A stretch of DNA of 64,000 nucleotides from Phenylobacterium montanum (GCF_018135625.1 NZ_CP073078.1:4744501-4808500); one strand, 5' to 3'; counted from the stretch's first letter, positions 52,541 to 61,973 are shown. Numbers and translations: made by a program. The notes: generated from the sequence alone by a model not told the origin.

Positions 52541-52969
52541 TCAGCCGCCCCGCCGCGAAACCATCACCACCGCCTCGCCCTCGACCACGGCCTTGCCGTT
52601 CACGCTGCAGACGGTGCGAAGCGTCACATGGGCCTTGGCCTCATCGATCGCCACTATCTCGACCCTGGCCGTCACCCCGTCGCCGATCTTCACCGGGCGG
52701 CGGAACTTCAGCGATTGCGACAGGTAGATGCTCCCCGGTCCCGGCAGTTGCATGCCGATCACCGCCGAGATGTAGCTGGCCGCCAGCATGCCGTGGGCGA
52801 TGCGGCCCTTGAACTGGGTGGTTGAGGCATAGGCCTCATCCAGGTGCACGGGATTAGCGTCGCCGGAGACCTCGGCGAAGGCCTGGATCACGGCCTCGCT
52901 GACCGTCCAGGCGCGCTCGGCGCTCTGGCCGACGCTCAGGTCCTCAAGCTGCAGTCCGCTCAAACTCAC
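52541..52969 (-). CDS. MaoC-like (R)-specific enoyl-CoA hydratase
   Basis: 142 residues, a single hot-dog domain. The hydratase signature is intact: FAEVSGDANPVHLDEAYA (catalytic Asp and His), then FKGRIAHGMLAASYISAVIG. Similar to PhaJ, which feeds 3-hydroxyacyl-CoA from beta-oxidation to polyhydroxyalkanoate synthesis; whether that applies here cannot be told. Neighbours are ribF (2 bp) and a HAD phosphatase (7 bp), so it is part of a run of unrelated genes. Confidence 0.9.
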   Translation of the reverse strand: MSLSGLQLEDLSVGQSAERAWTVSEAVIQAFAEVSGDANPVHLDEAYASTTQFKGRIAHGMLAASYISAVIGMQLPGPGSIYLSQSLKFRRPVKIGDGVTARVEIVAIDEAKAHVTLRTVCSVNGKAVVEGEAVVMVSRRGG

Positions 52970-52976
52970 CCTCCGT

Positions 52977-53840
52977 TCACCAGATCAGATCCGCCATCAG
53001 GTAGCGGGCGGAAAGGCCGTCTTCGGCCAGGCGGTGCGCCGCGGCCGCCGGATCGAGGGCGCCTGTGGCGTCGCACACCTCGGCCCTGTGGATACCGCCG
53101 GCGACGAACAGGCAGTCAAGATGCTGGTGCAGGGCGCCTTGCACGTCGGTCGGCAGGCCGTCGCCGACGCACAGCACACGGCGGCGGTCGACCGGCCGGC
53201 CCAGCAGCCGTTGAGCCTCGGCCAGAGCCAGGTCGTAGATCGGCGGGTGTGGCTTGCCAGCCATGATCACCTTGCCGCCCAGGTCGCCGTAGAACTGGGC
53301 CAGGGCCCCGCCGCAATAGATCAGCCGGTCGCCGCGCTGGACCACGATGTCGGGATTGGCGCAGATCATGGCCAGGTCCCGCTCCAGGCAGACCCCGAAA
53401 CGGGTGCGGTAGTCCTCTGGCGTCTCCACCTCGTCGTCGAAGGGGCCGGTGCAGCTGATGAAGGCCGCCTCGTGCGGGTCGGCGAATTCCAGGGGCAGGC
53501 CCTCGTAGAGAGGGGCGTCACGATCCGGCCCGATCGCCCAGGCGGGGCCGGGCGCACGCTCGGCGAGGAGCGCCCGGGTGGCGTCGCCGGAGGTGACGAA
53601 GGCGCTCCAGGCAGCCCGCGGCACGCCCAGGCGCTCCAGTTGCTCATGCACGGCGGCGGCTGGCCGCGGCGCGTTGGAGATCAGCACCACCGGCTTGTCC
53701 GCTGCGAAACGCGCCAGGGCTTCGCAGGCGACGGGGAAGCCTTCGCGGCCGTTGTGGATCACCCCCCAGACGTCGCACAGCAGCACGTCATAGTCGTCGG
53801 CGATGGCTGACAGGCCGGTCAGGGGCAGGGGCGCGCTCAT
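52977..53840 (-). CDS. HAD hydrolase, TIGR01459-type
   Basis: 287 residues of the NagD-like HAD group. Motif I LLCDVWGVIHNG, motif II VLISNAPRP, motif III AGKPHPPIYDLA and motif IV CVGDGLPTDVQGA with a C2 cap between II and III. Likely a sugar-phosphate or nucleotide phosphatase; this subfamily is largely alphaproteobacterial and its substrate is unknown. Confidence 0.88.
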   Translation of the reverse strand: MSAPLPLTGLSAIADDYDVLLCDVWGVIHNGREGFPVACEALARFAADKPVVLISNAPRPAAAVHEQLERLGVPRAAWSAFVTSGDATRALLAERAPGPAWAIGPDRDAPLYEGLPLEFADPHEAAFISCTGPFDDEVETPEDYRTRFGVCLERDLAMICANPDIVVQRGDRLIYCGGALAQFYGDLGGKVIMAGKPHPPIYDLALAEAQRLLGRPVDRRRVLCVGDGLPTDVQGALHQHLDCLFVAGGIHRAEVCDATGALDPAAAAHRLAEDGLSARYLMADLIW

Positions 53841-53891
53841 ATGCTGGGCGGTAGCCGCCTAGCCCTGCCGGGTCAACGCTGTTGTCGGGTG

Positions 53892-55217
53892 TTACCGCCC
53901 GCCGTGCTGGGCCAGGCCGCGCTTGACGAAGTCGGCCGGCGGCTCCGCCTCGGCCAGGACCTGGTCGCGGATCGCCCGCGGCTCGCCGAACAGGTTGCCC
54001 TGGCCGTAGCCGATGTTCAGCTCCAGGATGTCCACCACCTGGCGCTCGCTCTCGATCTTCTCGGCGATCAGCTCGACGCCATAGCGGCGGGTCAGGTCGG
54101 CGAAGTCGGCGGCGGCGATGTCCTTCAGGCCGCGCAGGGTCAGCCGGCCATCCTCTTCCGTCAGTTGGCCGATCAGGGTGTCGGCGGTGACCTTGACGTA
54201 CTTGACGTCGGCCCGGGCCAGGTCCTGGAAGTCGAGGTCCAGGTCGGTGACCTTGTCCAGCGAGAAGCGGAAGCCGAGGTCGGCCAGCTTGGCCATGTTG
54301 CGCGCCTCGGTGGCCCCGCGGCGCTCGAAGGCCGCCTGGCCCAGCTCGAACACCAGCCCCTTGGCCATGTCGCGGTTCTGCGACAGGAACTCCAGGAACT
54401 GCGGGAAGAACTGCTCGTCGCCCAGGGAGGCCAGGGAGATGTTGCAGAAGATCGCCACCTTGCGGTCGCCCTTGGCCAGGCGGCGCACGATCTGGGCGCA
54501 GCGGAACAGCAGCAGGTTGTCGATGGTCGACATCAGCCCCTCGGGCTCGGCGACGGTCAGGTATTCGGCGGGCATCAGAACCCGGCCGGTGGCGTCGCGC
54601 AGGCGCGAAAAGCTCTCGTAGAACACCGTCCGCCGCTGCGGCAGCCCGACGATCGGTTGCAGATAGAGGTCGATGCGGTTGTCGCTCATCGCTTCGCGAA
54701 CGGTGTCGAGCAACAGGGCGTGCTGGGCGGAGTGATGCTGCATGGCCTCGGCCACGCGCAGCTGGGCGGGGGATTGCGGAGGCGGCGCGTGGTGGGCCGG
54801 AGCGTAGTGGACTGGAGAATGGTGGACCATCGGCATCGAGAGCCGCTCTTCCAGCGTGTCGCTCATCTGCTGCACGGCGTCGTCCAGGCGGCGGATCTCC
54901 TCCGCCAGGATTTCGGAGCGCTCGAAGGTCTCGGTGGCCACGGTCTTGGCCAGGGCGGCGACCCGGTCGTGCATCTTTTCCAGCTGGTTGGCCAGGATCA
55001 CGTGGGCGTCGCGCACGTCGGCCAGGTCGCCCGACTGGCGGCCGCGCTCCATTATGCGCGAGACCTGGCCATGCAGGGCGAGGGCCAGGCCCAGGCCGCC
55101 GATCAGCGCCGCCACACCCGCACCCCATCCGCCGCCGCCCCGCCAGATGAGCAGGGCCGCTGTCAGGGCCAGACAGAGATAGGCGCCGGCCAGCAGCGCC
55201 GTAGTGACTTTGCGCAT
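53892..55217 (-). CDS. tipF: TipF-like degenerate EAL protein (flagellar assembly)
   Basis: 441 residues from the ATG at 55217; GGCGGAA precedes it (an ATG at 55229 and a TTG at 55250 are alternatives). Two N-terminal membrane segments (about 5-25 and 30-50), a coiled coil (about 60-125), a His/Pro-rich linker (MVHHSPVHYAPAHHAPPP), then an EAL domain. The EAL itself is YESFSRL and other metal positions are changed (NISLASL, AEKIE), so it should bind c-di-GMP rather than cut it. In Caulobacter, TipF is the c-di-GMP receptor that starts polar flagellum assembly; assignment is by architecture and family recall. Confidence 0.85.
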   Translation of the reverse strand: MRKVTTALLAGAYLCLALTAALLIWRGGGGWGAGVAALIGGLGLALALHGQVSRIMERGRQSGDLADVRDAHVILANQLEKMHDRVAALAKTVATETFERSEILAEEIRRLDDAVQQMSDTLEERLSMPMVHHSPVHYAPAHHAPPPQSPAQLRVAEAMQHHSAQHALLLDTVREAMSDNRIDLYLQPIVGLPQRRTVFYESFSRLRDATGRVLMPAEYLTVAEPEGLMSTIDNLLLFRCAQIVRRLAKGDRKVAIFCNISLASLGDEQFFPQFLEFLSQNRDMAKGLVFELGQAAFERRGATEARNMAKLADLGFRFSLDKVTDLDLDFQDLARADVKYVKVTADTLIGQLTEEDGRLTLRGLKDIAAADFADLTRRYGVELIAEKIESERQVVDILELNIGYGQGNLFGEPRAIRDQVLAEAEPPADFVKRGLAQHGGR

Positions 55218-55468
55218 CGTTCCGCCCATTCGAATCAATTTATTATCCAACAGCTTGGCTATCCAGGCGAATCGCTTGGCGCCGCAGGGGCGGTGTCGCA
55301 GGCGCCGAGATCGGATCTCTCGCTATACACAAGCTCCCCGGCGCCCAGTTCCTGACGTTACGGACAATGCCCGAATTGGGCCGGCGCGACTATCGGCCGC
55401 ACGTCTCGCGCGAAGGTTTCGGATGCACGATTAACCGGCGATCCGACAATTCACGGCTAAGCTGAATC

Positions 55469-57610
55469 GTGTCGCCAGGGGGTGGCGACCCGGCCGGAAA
55501 TCGATCGCCGCGAGCGGCGGCAGGCGAGGCGAGTTTGGGGACATTCAAGGCGCGCGCCACGGGCCCGGGGCCGTCGACGGCATTGAAACTGCTGGCGGTC
55601 GGCCTGGCCGTGTTCGCCATGGCCCTCGCCAGCATGACCTATACCCGCTTCGGAGGCCGGATCGCCTGCCTGTGGCTGGCCAATTCGATCACGGTGGCCG
55701 CGATGCTGCGCTCGCCGCCGCGGCGCTGGGTCTGGCTGCTGCTGGTCACCACCCTTGGCAACGCCGCCGCCAAGGTGGTGGCCGGGAGCCAGGTTCCGCT
55801 GTCGTTCGGCACCTCCTTCGCCAGTTCGCTCGAGGCCCTGATCTGCGCAGCCCTGACCCTGCGCTGGTGCGGCCCGGCCATCGACATCAGCCGCCCGCGG
55901 CACCTGGCCATATTCTCCGCGGTCGGCGTCCTGCTCGCGACGCCTGTGTCGGCGATCGCCGGCAGCGCGATCATCTGGGTCGCGCGCGGCACGCCGGTTC
56001 TGGAAGGGCTCGCCAGCTGGTGGCGGATCGACGCCCTGGGCCTTTTGATCGGTGGGCCGATGCTGCTGGCTCTGACGCCGGAGGCCATGCGGGAGCTCTG
56101 GGGTTCGGTGCGGACCGGGCGCGGCGCCCTTTCGGCCGGGCTGCTCGCCCTGGCCTTGGTGCTGACCTGCAGCCATACGCGCTATCCTCTCGCGTTTCTC
56201 GTCCCGCCGGCCCTGATCCTGTTGGCGTTCGAGCTGAACGTCGCCGGCGCGGCGGTGGCGCTCGCGATCAGCGCCCTGGTGATGGTGGGCTATCAGCTCG
56301 CGCGCATCCGCGAGGAGGCCGCACCGCCTTGGGACGCCGCCGACCGGCTGTTCCTGCTGCAGGTGTTCCTGGCGGTGATGACCGCGATGGTGCTGCCCGT
56401 GGCCACCGCCCTGGCCAGCCGGCGGCGGCTGGAGAGCCAGCTGCGCGAGGCCCTGTCCGAGGCCCAGGCGGCCTCTGTGGCCAAGGGCGACTTCCTGGCC
56501 AATATGAGCCACGAGATCAGGACCCCGCTCACCGCCATCATCGGTTTCTCCGGCCTCCTGGAGAGCACGCCCGACCTGCCGGCCCAGGCCGAACTCTATG
56601 TCGAGCGCATTTCCCGCAGCGGCCGGGCGCTGCTGTCGATCGTCAACGACATCCTGGACTTCTCCCGCATGGAAGCCGGCCAGGTGACCCTGGCGCCGCG
56701 GGCGATCGACCCGGAGATCCTGGCCCGCGAAACCCTGGACCTGGTCGCCGAACAGGCCGCGGCGAAGGGGCTCGATCTGCGCTTGGAGACCAGCGGCCGC
56801 CCAGGATTCGTCGAGGCCGACGGCGAACGCCTGCAGCAGGTGCTGCTGAACCTGGTCACCAATGCGGTGAAGTTCACCCCGCGCGGCTCGGTCACCGTCC
56901 GGCTCGAGCGTGACGGCGAGCGCCTGCGGCTGGCGGTGACCGACACGGGGGTCGGCGTGCCGCAGGCCGTGCGGCAGCGCCTGTTCGAGCGCTTCTGGCA
57001 GGTGGACAATTCCAGCACGCGCCTGCATGGCGGCACGGGCCTGGGCCTGGCGATCTGCAAGAGCCTGGTCGAGCTGATGGGCGGCGAGATCGGGGTCGAG
57101 GGCCGCGAAGGGGAGGGCTCGACCTTCTGGTTCGTCGTGCCGGCTCCGGCGGCGCAGCCGGCGCCCGCGCCTGACGAGGCCGAGGATATCGACGGGCTCG
57201 AGGTCGGCTCGGCGCACATCCTGGTGGTCGACGACGTGGCCGCCAATCGCGAGCTGGTGCGGGCCATGCTGGCCGCCCTGGGGCACAGCCTGGTCGAGGC
57301 CGAAGGTGGGGCCGAGGCCGTCGAAGCCGCCGCGCGGGAGCGCTTCGACGTGATCCTGATGGACATGCAGATGCCGGGCATGGACGGCCTCGCCGCCACC
57401 CGCGCCATCCGCAGCGCCTCGCCGCTCAACGCCGCGACGCCCATCCTGGCCCTGTCGGCCAACGTGCTGCCGGCCCAGGTGGCGCACTGCCTGGAAGCCG
57501 GGATGGACGACCACCTGGCCAAGCCGATCGCCCCGCTGGAATTGCTGCAGAAGATCGCACAGTGGTCGCGGGCGCGATCATCGGCCGCGCCCTCGGGCCA
57601 GGCCGCCTGA
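55469..57610 (+). CDS. MASE1-type membrane hybrid histidine kinase
   Basis: 713 residues from a GTG. A membrane sensor of about eight helices (40-315, MASE1-like, with FGTSFASSLEAL and WWRIDALGLLIGGP), then HisKA with NMSHEIRTPL (His348), HATPase with NLVTNAVKFTP, DTGVGVP and GGTGLGLAI, and a C-terminal receiver (VVDDVAANRELV, Asp632 in ILMDMQMPGMDG, Lys in LAKPI). No separate response regulator is adjacent. The signal it senses is not known. Divergent from tipF. Confidence 0.92.
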   Translation: MSPGGGDPAGNRSPRAAAGEASLGTFKARATGPGPSTALKLLAVGLAVFAMALASMTYTRFGGRIACLWLANSITVAAMLRSPPRRWVWLLLVTTLGNAAAKVVAGSQVPLSFGTSFASSLEALICAALTLRWCGPAIDISRPRHLAIFSAVGVLLATPVSAIAGSAIIWVARGTPVLEGLASWWRIDALGLLIGGPMLLALTPEAMRELWGSVRTGRGALSAGLLALALVLTCSHTRYPLAFLVPPALILLAFELNVAGAAVALAISALVMVGYQLARIREEAAPPWDAADRLFLLQVFLAVMTAMVLPVATALASRRRLESQLREALSEAQAASVAKGDFLANMSHEIRTPLTAIIGFSGLLESTPDLPAQAELYVERISRSGRALLSIVNDILDFSRMEAGQVTLAPRAIDPEILARETLDLVAEQAAAKGLDLRLETSGRPGFVEADGERLQQVLLNLVTNAVKFTPRGSVTVRLERDGERLRLAVTDTGVGVPQAVRQRLFERFWQVDNSSTRLHGGTGLGLAICKSLVELMGGEIGVEGREGEGSTFWFVVPAPAAQPAPAPDEAEDIDGLEVGSAHILVVDDVAANRELVRAMLAALGHSLVEAEGGAEAVEAAARERFDVILMDMQMPGMDGLAATRAIRSASPLNAATPILALSANVLPAQVAHCLEAGMDDHLAKPIAPLELLQKIAQWSRARSSAAPSGQAA

Positions 57611-57632
57611 AGCGATCACTGATCGAGGTTCA

Positions 57633-57779
57633 GTGAATCTTCAACCGCACCTGTCATGGTTGCGGGACCATCCCGTCGCCCTAGCCGCGAGTTCCGACAT
57701 GTCGCTTGCGATCGCCATCGTGCTCAGCCTGATGGGCGCCGTCGTGGGTGTGATGCTGCGCTATGGCGGGATGGGCTGA
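57633..57779 (+). CDS. Small single-pass membrane protein
   Basis: A 48-residue frame starting with GTG 22 bp after the hybrid kinase, with GAGG five bases ahead. The second half, SLAIAIVLSLMGAVVGVMLRY, is a convincing membrane helix with a short positive end; the N-terminal half has HLSWLRDH. It may be co-transcribed with the kinase. No family recognised; small size keeps confidence low. Confidence 0.4.
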   Translation: MNLQPHLSWLRDHPVALAASSDMSLAIAIVLSLMGAVVGVMLRYGGMG

Positions 57780-57902
57780 GCAAAGGCCCGCTGGAGGCCC
57801 GCCGCCAGCGCGAGGTGTGCGTCCGCATCGGCCCTCATCTCAGCGTTGCAGTCCCGCTGCCGCCGTGCCTAAGTTTGTCTTGGCGCGCGATCGGGAGGAA
57901 AC

Positions 57903-58631
57903 ATGGCAAGCTTGCGACTATGGGCGGCGGTGTTGGCTATCTCGATAGGGGCGACGCCATCCCTCGCGCGGCCAGTCCCAAATCCCGGCTCTCAAGCCGG
58001 CGAGATCGTCGTCACTGCTGAACGTCGGATTTCGGAATACGATCCGCAGCAGACCCCGCATGTCACGCTGACACGTCGCGCCGACAACCTGATCACCGAG
58101 GTCCGCGTCGTCTGTGACACTCGCGAACCCGGACAGAGGCGCGAGGAGCTCAAGCAGACCCTGCGGGCGATGATCCGCGCAGCCGGTGCAAGCCATGGGA
58201 TCAGTTTAGGTCTCGGAGACGAGGTGGTGGGGGCGTTCGACGAAACCATGCTCGATTCGGTGATCGAACCAGACACCAAGACCGACACCAGCGTCGCCCG
58301 CGTGGTCATCAAGACCCCGGTCTCGGCCACAGACAGCTTTGACTCGGCCACTGCGCGTGTCACGGCCTTCATCAAGAGCGTGCCCAAGGCGGGGCGCACC
58401 GAGGTCTTACGGGAGTCCGACTGGAATCTGACCATCGTGGGACCCGAGCGGAACCGGTCCGAGCTGCTGCGGCTGATCGCCGAGGACGCCAAGGCGAGCG
58501 CTGCGCAATTTGGTCCGGGTTACGGCTTCGTGCTGGACGGGTTGCAGCACCCGATCGCCTGGTACCAGGAGGGGCCGCTCGATCTGGCTCTCTACATTTC
58601 CTACAAGCTGCAGATCACGCCGATGAAATAA
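57903..58631 (+). CDS. Hypothetical exported protein
   Basis: 242 residues starting at an ATG with a strong GGGAGG site. A signal peptide (LRLWAAVLAISIGATPSLA) leads into a mature N-terminus with GEIVVTAERR, a phrase best known from TonB-dependent receptors but too short to assign on. The rest looks like an alpha-beta soluble periplasmic protein, with an RREELKQTLRAMIRAAG helix. No family recognised. It is alone between the small membrane gene and the HtrA-like gene. Confidence 0.65.
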   Translation: MASLRLWAAVLAISIGATPSLARPVPNPGSQAGEIVVTAERRISEYDPQQTPHVTLTRRADNLITEVRVVCDTREPGQRREELKQTLRAMIRAAGASHGISLGLGDEVVGAFDETMLDSVIEPDTKTDTSVARVVIKTPVSATDSFDSATARVTAFIKSVPKAGRTEVLRESDWNLTIVGPERNRSELLRLIAEDAKASAAQFGPGYGFVLDGLQHPIAWYQEGPLDLALYISYKLQITPMK

Positions 58632-58647
58632 GCCGCCTAGACTCGCC

Positions 58648-59622
58648 TCAGTTGTACCGAGGCTTCCTCAGCAGCGCGCCGCGGTCGGCTGAGCGGATCT
58701 CGACTTCGAACACGTCGCTGTCGCGCTGCACGCGCAGGGGAATGGTCACCCCCGGCGGACCGAGCGCCCACAGGCGCCGGTAGAACTCCGCCAGGTCCGA
58801 GACCGGCCGCCCGCCCACCGCCAGCAGCAGGTCGCCGGCATGCAGCTCGGCGCGGGCGGCGGGACCGCCGGGATTGACCCCGACCACCGCCACCCTGGAC
58901 CCCAGTTCCTGGGCCAGAACGCCGAGCCAGGGCCGAGGCGGGTGGGGAGGGCGGCCCTGGGTCAGGTCGTTCAGGATCGGCGGCAGGAGCTCGGACGGTA
59001 CGAACATGTTGATCGGCACGGCGTCGTCGCCGAACTGGCCGAGCATGTTCAGCGAGCCGATCCCCACCAGCCGGCCCAGCTCGTCGATCAGAGCCGCGCC
59101 GCTCCAGTGCGGGTGCGCCGGGGCGGTGAACAGGGCCTCGTCCAGCAGGTATTCCCAATAGCCGGCGAAAGGCTGGCGCGCGACGACCCGGCCGGCCGCG
59201 GCATGAGCCCGGCCGCCGGCGCCCGCGACGATCACCGTATCCCCCGCCGTCAGCGACCGGGAATCGCCGATCGGCAATGAAGGCAGGCCGAGAGGCTCCA
59301 TCGCCTGGACCAGGCCGAAGCCGGTGACGGGATCGACGCCGAGGACGTGAGCATGAACCTGCCGGCCGCTGTTGAGGGTCAACAGCACTTCCTCGGCTTC
59401 CATGACCAGGTAGCCGATGGTGAGCACCAGGCCATTGGGCCCGATCACCGCGCCGTTGCCGATGCGGTGGGCGCCCAGGGTTCCGGCGGTGAAGGCGTCT
59501 TCGGGGATCTTCGCCTCGAGCGCAACGACCGAGGACAGCACATGGTCCAGCTCGAACGCGAAGTCCTGCGGCGCCGGCCTCAGCCGCGCATCGACTTCAT
59601 AGCCTTCAAAGGGTGAGTTCAC
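58648..59622 (-). CDS. HtrA-like protein with degenerate catalytic triad (probable pseudoprotease)
   Basis: 324 residues: trypsin-like domain (about 25-220) and one PDZ domain (about 225-315, PRPWLGVLAQELG, GGPAARAELHAGDLLLAVGG). Aligned by eye to HtrA, the catalytic His (TNAHVV in the family) is Tyr71 in LTIGYLV, and the Asp (DPxTDLA) is Gly101 in DPVTGFG; the Ser is kept as Ser174 in HWSGAAL. It is unlikely to be a protease. The GTG start has AAAGGAG 9 nt ahead and no signal peptide follows, so it should be cytoplasmic, also unlike HtrA. Confidence 0.85.
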   Translation of the reverse strand: MNSPFEGYEVDARLRPAPQDFAFELDHVLSSVVALEAKIPEDAFTAGTLGAHRIGNGAVIGPNGLVLTIGYLVMEAEEVLLTLNSGRQVHAHVLGVDPVTGFGLVQAMEPLGLPSLPIGDSRSLTAGDTVIVAGAGGRAHAAAGRVVARQPFAGYWEYLLDEALFTAPAHPHWSGAALIDELGRLVGIGSLNMLGQFGDDAVPINMFVPSELLPPILNDLTQGRPPHPPRPWLGVLAQELGSRVAVVGVNPGGPAARAELHAGDLLLAVGGRPVSDLAEFYRRLWALGPPGVTIPLRVQRDSDVFEVEIRSADRGALLRKPRYN

Positions 59623-59720
59623 GCCGGCGACTCCTTTCAGATCTTGAATCTTGGGCGTGATGAGGCGTCGCGCAAGGGGACGGCGGCGGTGCGCGACGTT
59701 GCAATTGCCTTTTTTATAAT

Positions 59721-59734
59721 TGACATCATTTTCA
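59721..59734. promoter_or_regulatory. Candidate IclR operator, copy 1 (upstream of fucP-like gene)
   Basis: TGACATCATTTTCA is a partial dyad (TGAxAT-x-ATxTCA) in an AT-rich pocket 60 bp before the permease start; a TATAAT lies just left (59715-59720). The half ATTTTCATA is repeated at 62811-62819 ahead of the aldo/keto reductase gene. The two genes flank the IclR regulator, hence the suggestion. Confidence 0.4.
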
Positions 59735-59793
59735 TATGTGGTGTCGTTGCCTGCGCCGCCCAGACGGCGGACCGATCAGGGAGCAACCGCCGC

Positions 59794-61089
59794 ATGACGG
59801 GGCGCAGGCTGGAGGGCGCAGAGCGGGCGCGGCTTGTGCCGCTGATCCTGATCGTCAGCCTGTTCTTCCTCTGGGGCATGGCGAACAACTTGAACGACGT
59901 CCTGATCGCCCAGTTCCGCAAGGCGTTCTCGCTGGGCGACCTGCAGTCCGGCCTGGTGCAGTCGGCCTTTTATCTCGGCTATTTCCTCCTGGCCCTGCCG
60001 GCGGCGATGTTCATGCGCCGGTTCGGCTACAGGGTGGCGGTGATGCTGGGGCTCGCGCTCTACGGCCTGGGCGCGCTGCTGTTCTTTCCGGCGGCCGAGG
60101 TTCGGCTCTATTCCGCCTTTCTGGGCGCTCTGTTCGTGATCGCTGCGGGCCTGGCCTTTCTGGAGACCTCGGCCAACCCCCTGATGCTGGTGATGGGCGA
60201 GCCTGAGGGGGCGGCGCGGCGGCTGAACCTGGCGCAGGCCTTCAACCCCCTGGGCTCGATCACCGGCGTGATCGTGGGTCGCCAGTTCATATTTTCCGCC
60301 GCCGAGCCGGATGCGAAGCAACTTGCGGCCATGCCCCCGCCGCAACTCGACGCCCTACACGCCGCCCAAGCCCACGCGGTTCAGGGCCCCTATCTCGTCA
60401 TTGGCCTGTTCGTGCTGGTCTGGGGCGGGTTGATCGCCCTGACCCGCTTCCCGACGGCGGCCAGCGATCATGCCGCGAGCGAACAGGGGACCATGGCAGA
60501 CGTGCGCGCGCTCTTGGCGCGGCCTCGCTACCTGTTCGGCGTCCTCGCCCAGTTCTTCTATGTCGGCGCCCAGGTCGGGGTGTGGAGCTTCCTGATCCGC
60601 TATGCCGAGCGCGAGGTCGGTTCGCCCGAGCGCGCCGCTGCCGGCTACCTGATCATCTCGCTCGTCGTATTCATGGCTGGCCGCTTCGTTGGCTCGGCCC
60701 TGATGGGGCGGGTCAGCCCTGCGCGGCTGACGGCCCTGTTCGGCGCGATCAATGTCGGCCTGTGCCTTGTGGGCGTATTGGCGCCCGGCATGGCGGGCCT
60801 CATCGCCCTGGTGGCCGCCAGCTTCTTCATGTCGGTGATGTACCCGACCATCTTCGCGCTCAGCGTCGAGGGGCTGGGGCCGCTGACCAAGATCGGCGCC
60901 TCGTTCCTGGTCATGGCCATCATCGGCGGGGCGGTCCTGACCGCGGCCATGGGCTGGATTTCCGACCGGGCCTCGATCGCCGCGGCTATGGCGGTCCCGG
61001 CCCTGGCCTTCGCCGTGGTCGCCGCCTTCGCCCTCACGGCCGGTCGGCGGACCGCCGCGGCGGGCTTGCTGGCCGAGGCCACGCCGTGA
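59794..61089 (+). CDS. FucP-like sugar permease (major facilitator)
   Basis: 431 residues from the ATG, with GGGAG upstream. Twelve predicted membrane helices. FucP-type hallmarks: LFFLWGMANNLNDVLIAQFR in helix 1, then QSAFYLGYFLLALPAAMFMRRFGYR and LETSANPLMLVMG. L-fucose, L-galactose or arabinose carried with protons are typical substrates. The frame extends 50 codons upstream into the AT-rich spacer but that part is not conserved in character. The next gene overlaps its stop (GTGA). Confidence 0.9.
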   Translation: MTGRRLEGAERARLVPLILIVSLFFLWGMANNLNDVLIAQFRKAFSLGDLQSGLVQSAFYLGYFLLALPAAMFMRRFGYRVAVMLGLALYGLGALLFFPAAEVRLYSAFLGALFVIAAGLAFLETSANPLMLVMGEPEGAARRLNLAQAFNPLGSITGVIVGRQFIFSAAEPDAKQLAAMPPPQLDALHAAQAHAVQGPYLVIGLFVLVWGGLIALTRFPTAASDHAASEQGTMADVRALLARPRYLFGVLAQFFYVGAQVGVWSFLIRYAEREVGSPERAAAGYLIISLVVFMAGRFVGSALMGRVSPARLTALFGAINVGLCLVGVLAPGMAGLIALVAASFFMSVMYPTIFALSVEGLGPLTKIGASFLVMAIIGGAVLTAAMGWISDRASIAAAMAVPALAFAVVAAFALTAGRRTAAAGLLAEATP

Positions 61090-61973
61090 TCGACGCCCAC
61101 CAGCACTTCTGGCGCCTCGACCGGAACGACTGCGCCTGGCCGACGCCAGATCTTGCGGCCATCCATCGCGACTTCGGCCCGGCCGATCTGAAGGCGGCGG
61201 CGGAGCCCCTGGGCGTGACCGGCTCGATCCTGGTCCAATCCCAGTCCAGCGAGCGCGACACCGACTGGCTTTTGGGCCTGGCCGCGGCCGAGCCTTTCAT
61301 CCTGGGCGTGGTCGGCTGGACGGACCTGGCGGCGGACGACGCGCCGGGCCGGATCGCCGCCCTGGCCAAGCGGCCCAAGCTCGTCGGCCTGCGACCCATG
61401 CTGCAGGGGCTGGACGACGACGCCTGGATCGCCAGCCCGGCCGTGGCGCCGGCCCTGGACGCCATGGCCCGCGCCGGCCTCGCCCTCGACGCCCTGGTCT
61501 TCCCGCGCCACCTGCCGCACCTGTCCGATGTCGCGAAACAGCGCCCGGACCTGACCATCGTCATCGACCACGCGGCCAAGCCGCCGATCGCCGAGGGCCG
61601 CCTGGACCCCTGGCGCGATCACATGGCCCGGCTGGCCGAATTGCCCCAGGTCTGGTGCAAGCTTTCCGGCCTCCTGACCGAGGCGTCGCCGGGCGCCGGG
61701 GCCGGCGAACTCGAACCTTACGTCCAGCATCTGCTGCAGATATTCGGCCCCGAGCGGCTGATCTGGGGCAGCGACTGGCCGGTGCTGCTGTTGGCCGGCG
61801 ACTATGCCGCCTGGCTCGGCATGGCCCAGGACCTAGTCGCCAGCCTGGGCGAGGAGGCCCGCGCGGCGATTTTCGAGACCAACGCCCGCCGCGCCTACCG
61901 CCTTGGAACCGCTTGTCCGGCCGGGCAAATCGGCTCCAACTCGCCGCTTCAGCATGAGGGCCTGCGCCGATGA
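61086..61973 (+). CDS. Amidohydrolase-family sugar lactonase (L-fuconolactonase type)
   Basis: 295 residues from a GTG overlapping the permease stop. Amidohydrolase_2 motifs: the metal HxH in VIDAHQHFWRL, His in VIDHAAKPP, and the C-terminal Asp in WGSDWPVLLL. The opening H-F-W and W-P-T-P are typical of L-fucono- and L-rhamnono-lactonases, which open the lactone made by the sugar dehydrogenase. It overlaps the IclR start (ATGA). Confidence 0.88.
   Translation: MIDAHQHFWRLDRNDCAWPTPDLAAIHRDFGPADLKAAAEPLGVTGSILVQSQSSERDTDWLLGLAAAEPFILGVVGWTDLAADDAPGRIAALAKRPKLVGLRPMLQGLDDDAWIASPAVAPALDAMARAGLALDALVFPRHLPHLSDVAKQRPDLTIVIDHAAKPPIAEGRLDPWRDHMARLAELPQVWCKLSGLLTEASPGAGAGELEPYVQHLLQIFGPERLIWGSDWPVLLLAGDYAAWLGMAQDLVASLGEEARAAIFETNARRAYRLGTACPAGQIGSNSPLQHEGLRR

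Noticed and set aside
57903-58631. Exported protein read as a TonB-dependent receptor fragment because of IVVTAE
   Set aside because: The protein is only 242 residues, has no plug or barrel pattern, and the phrase is too short.
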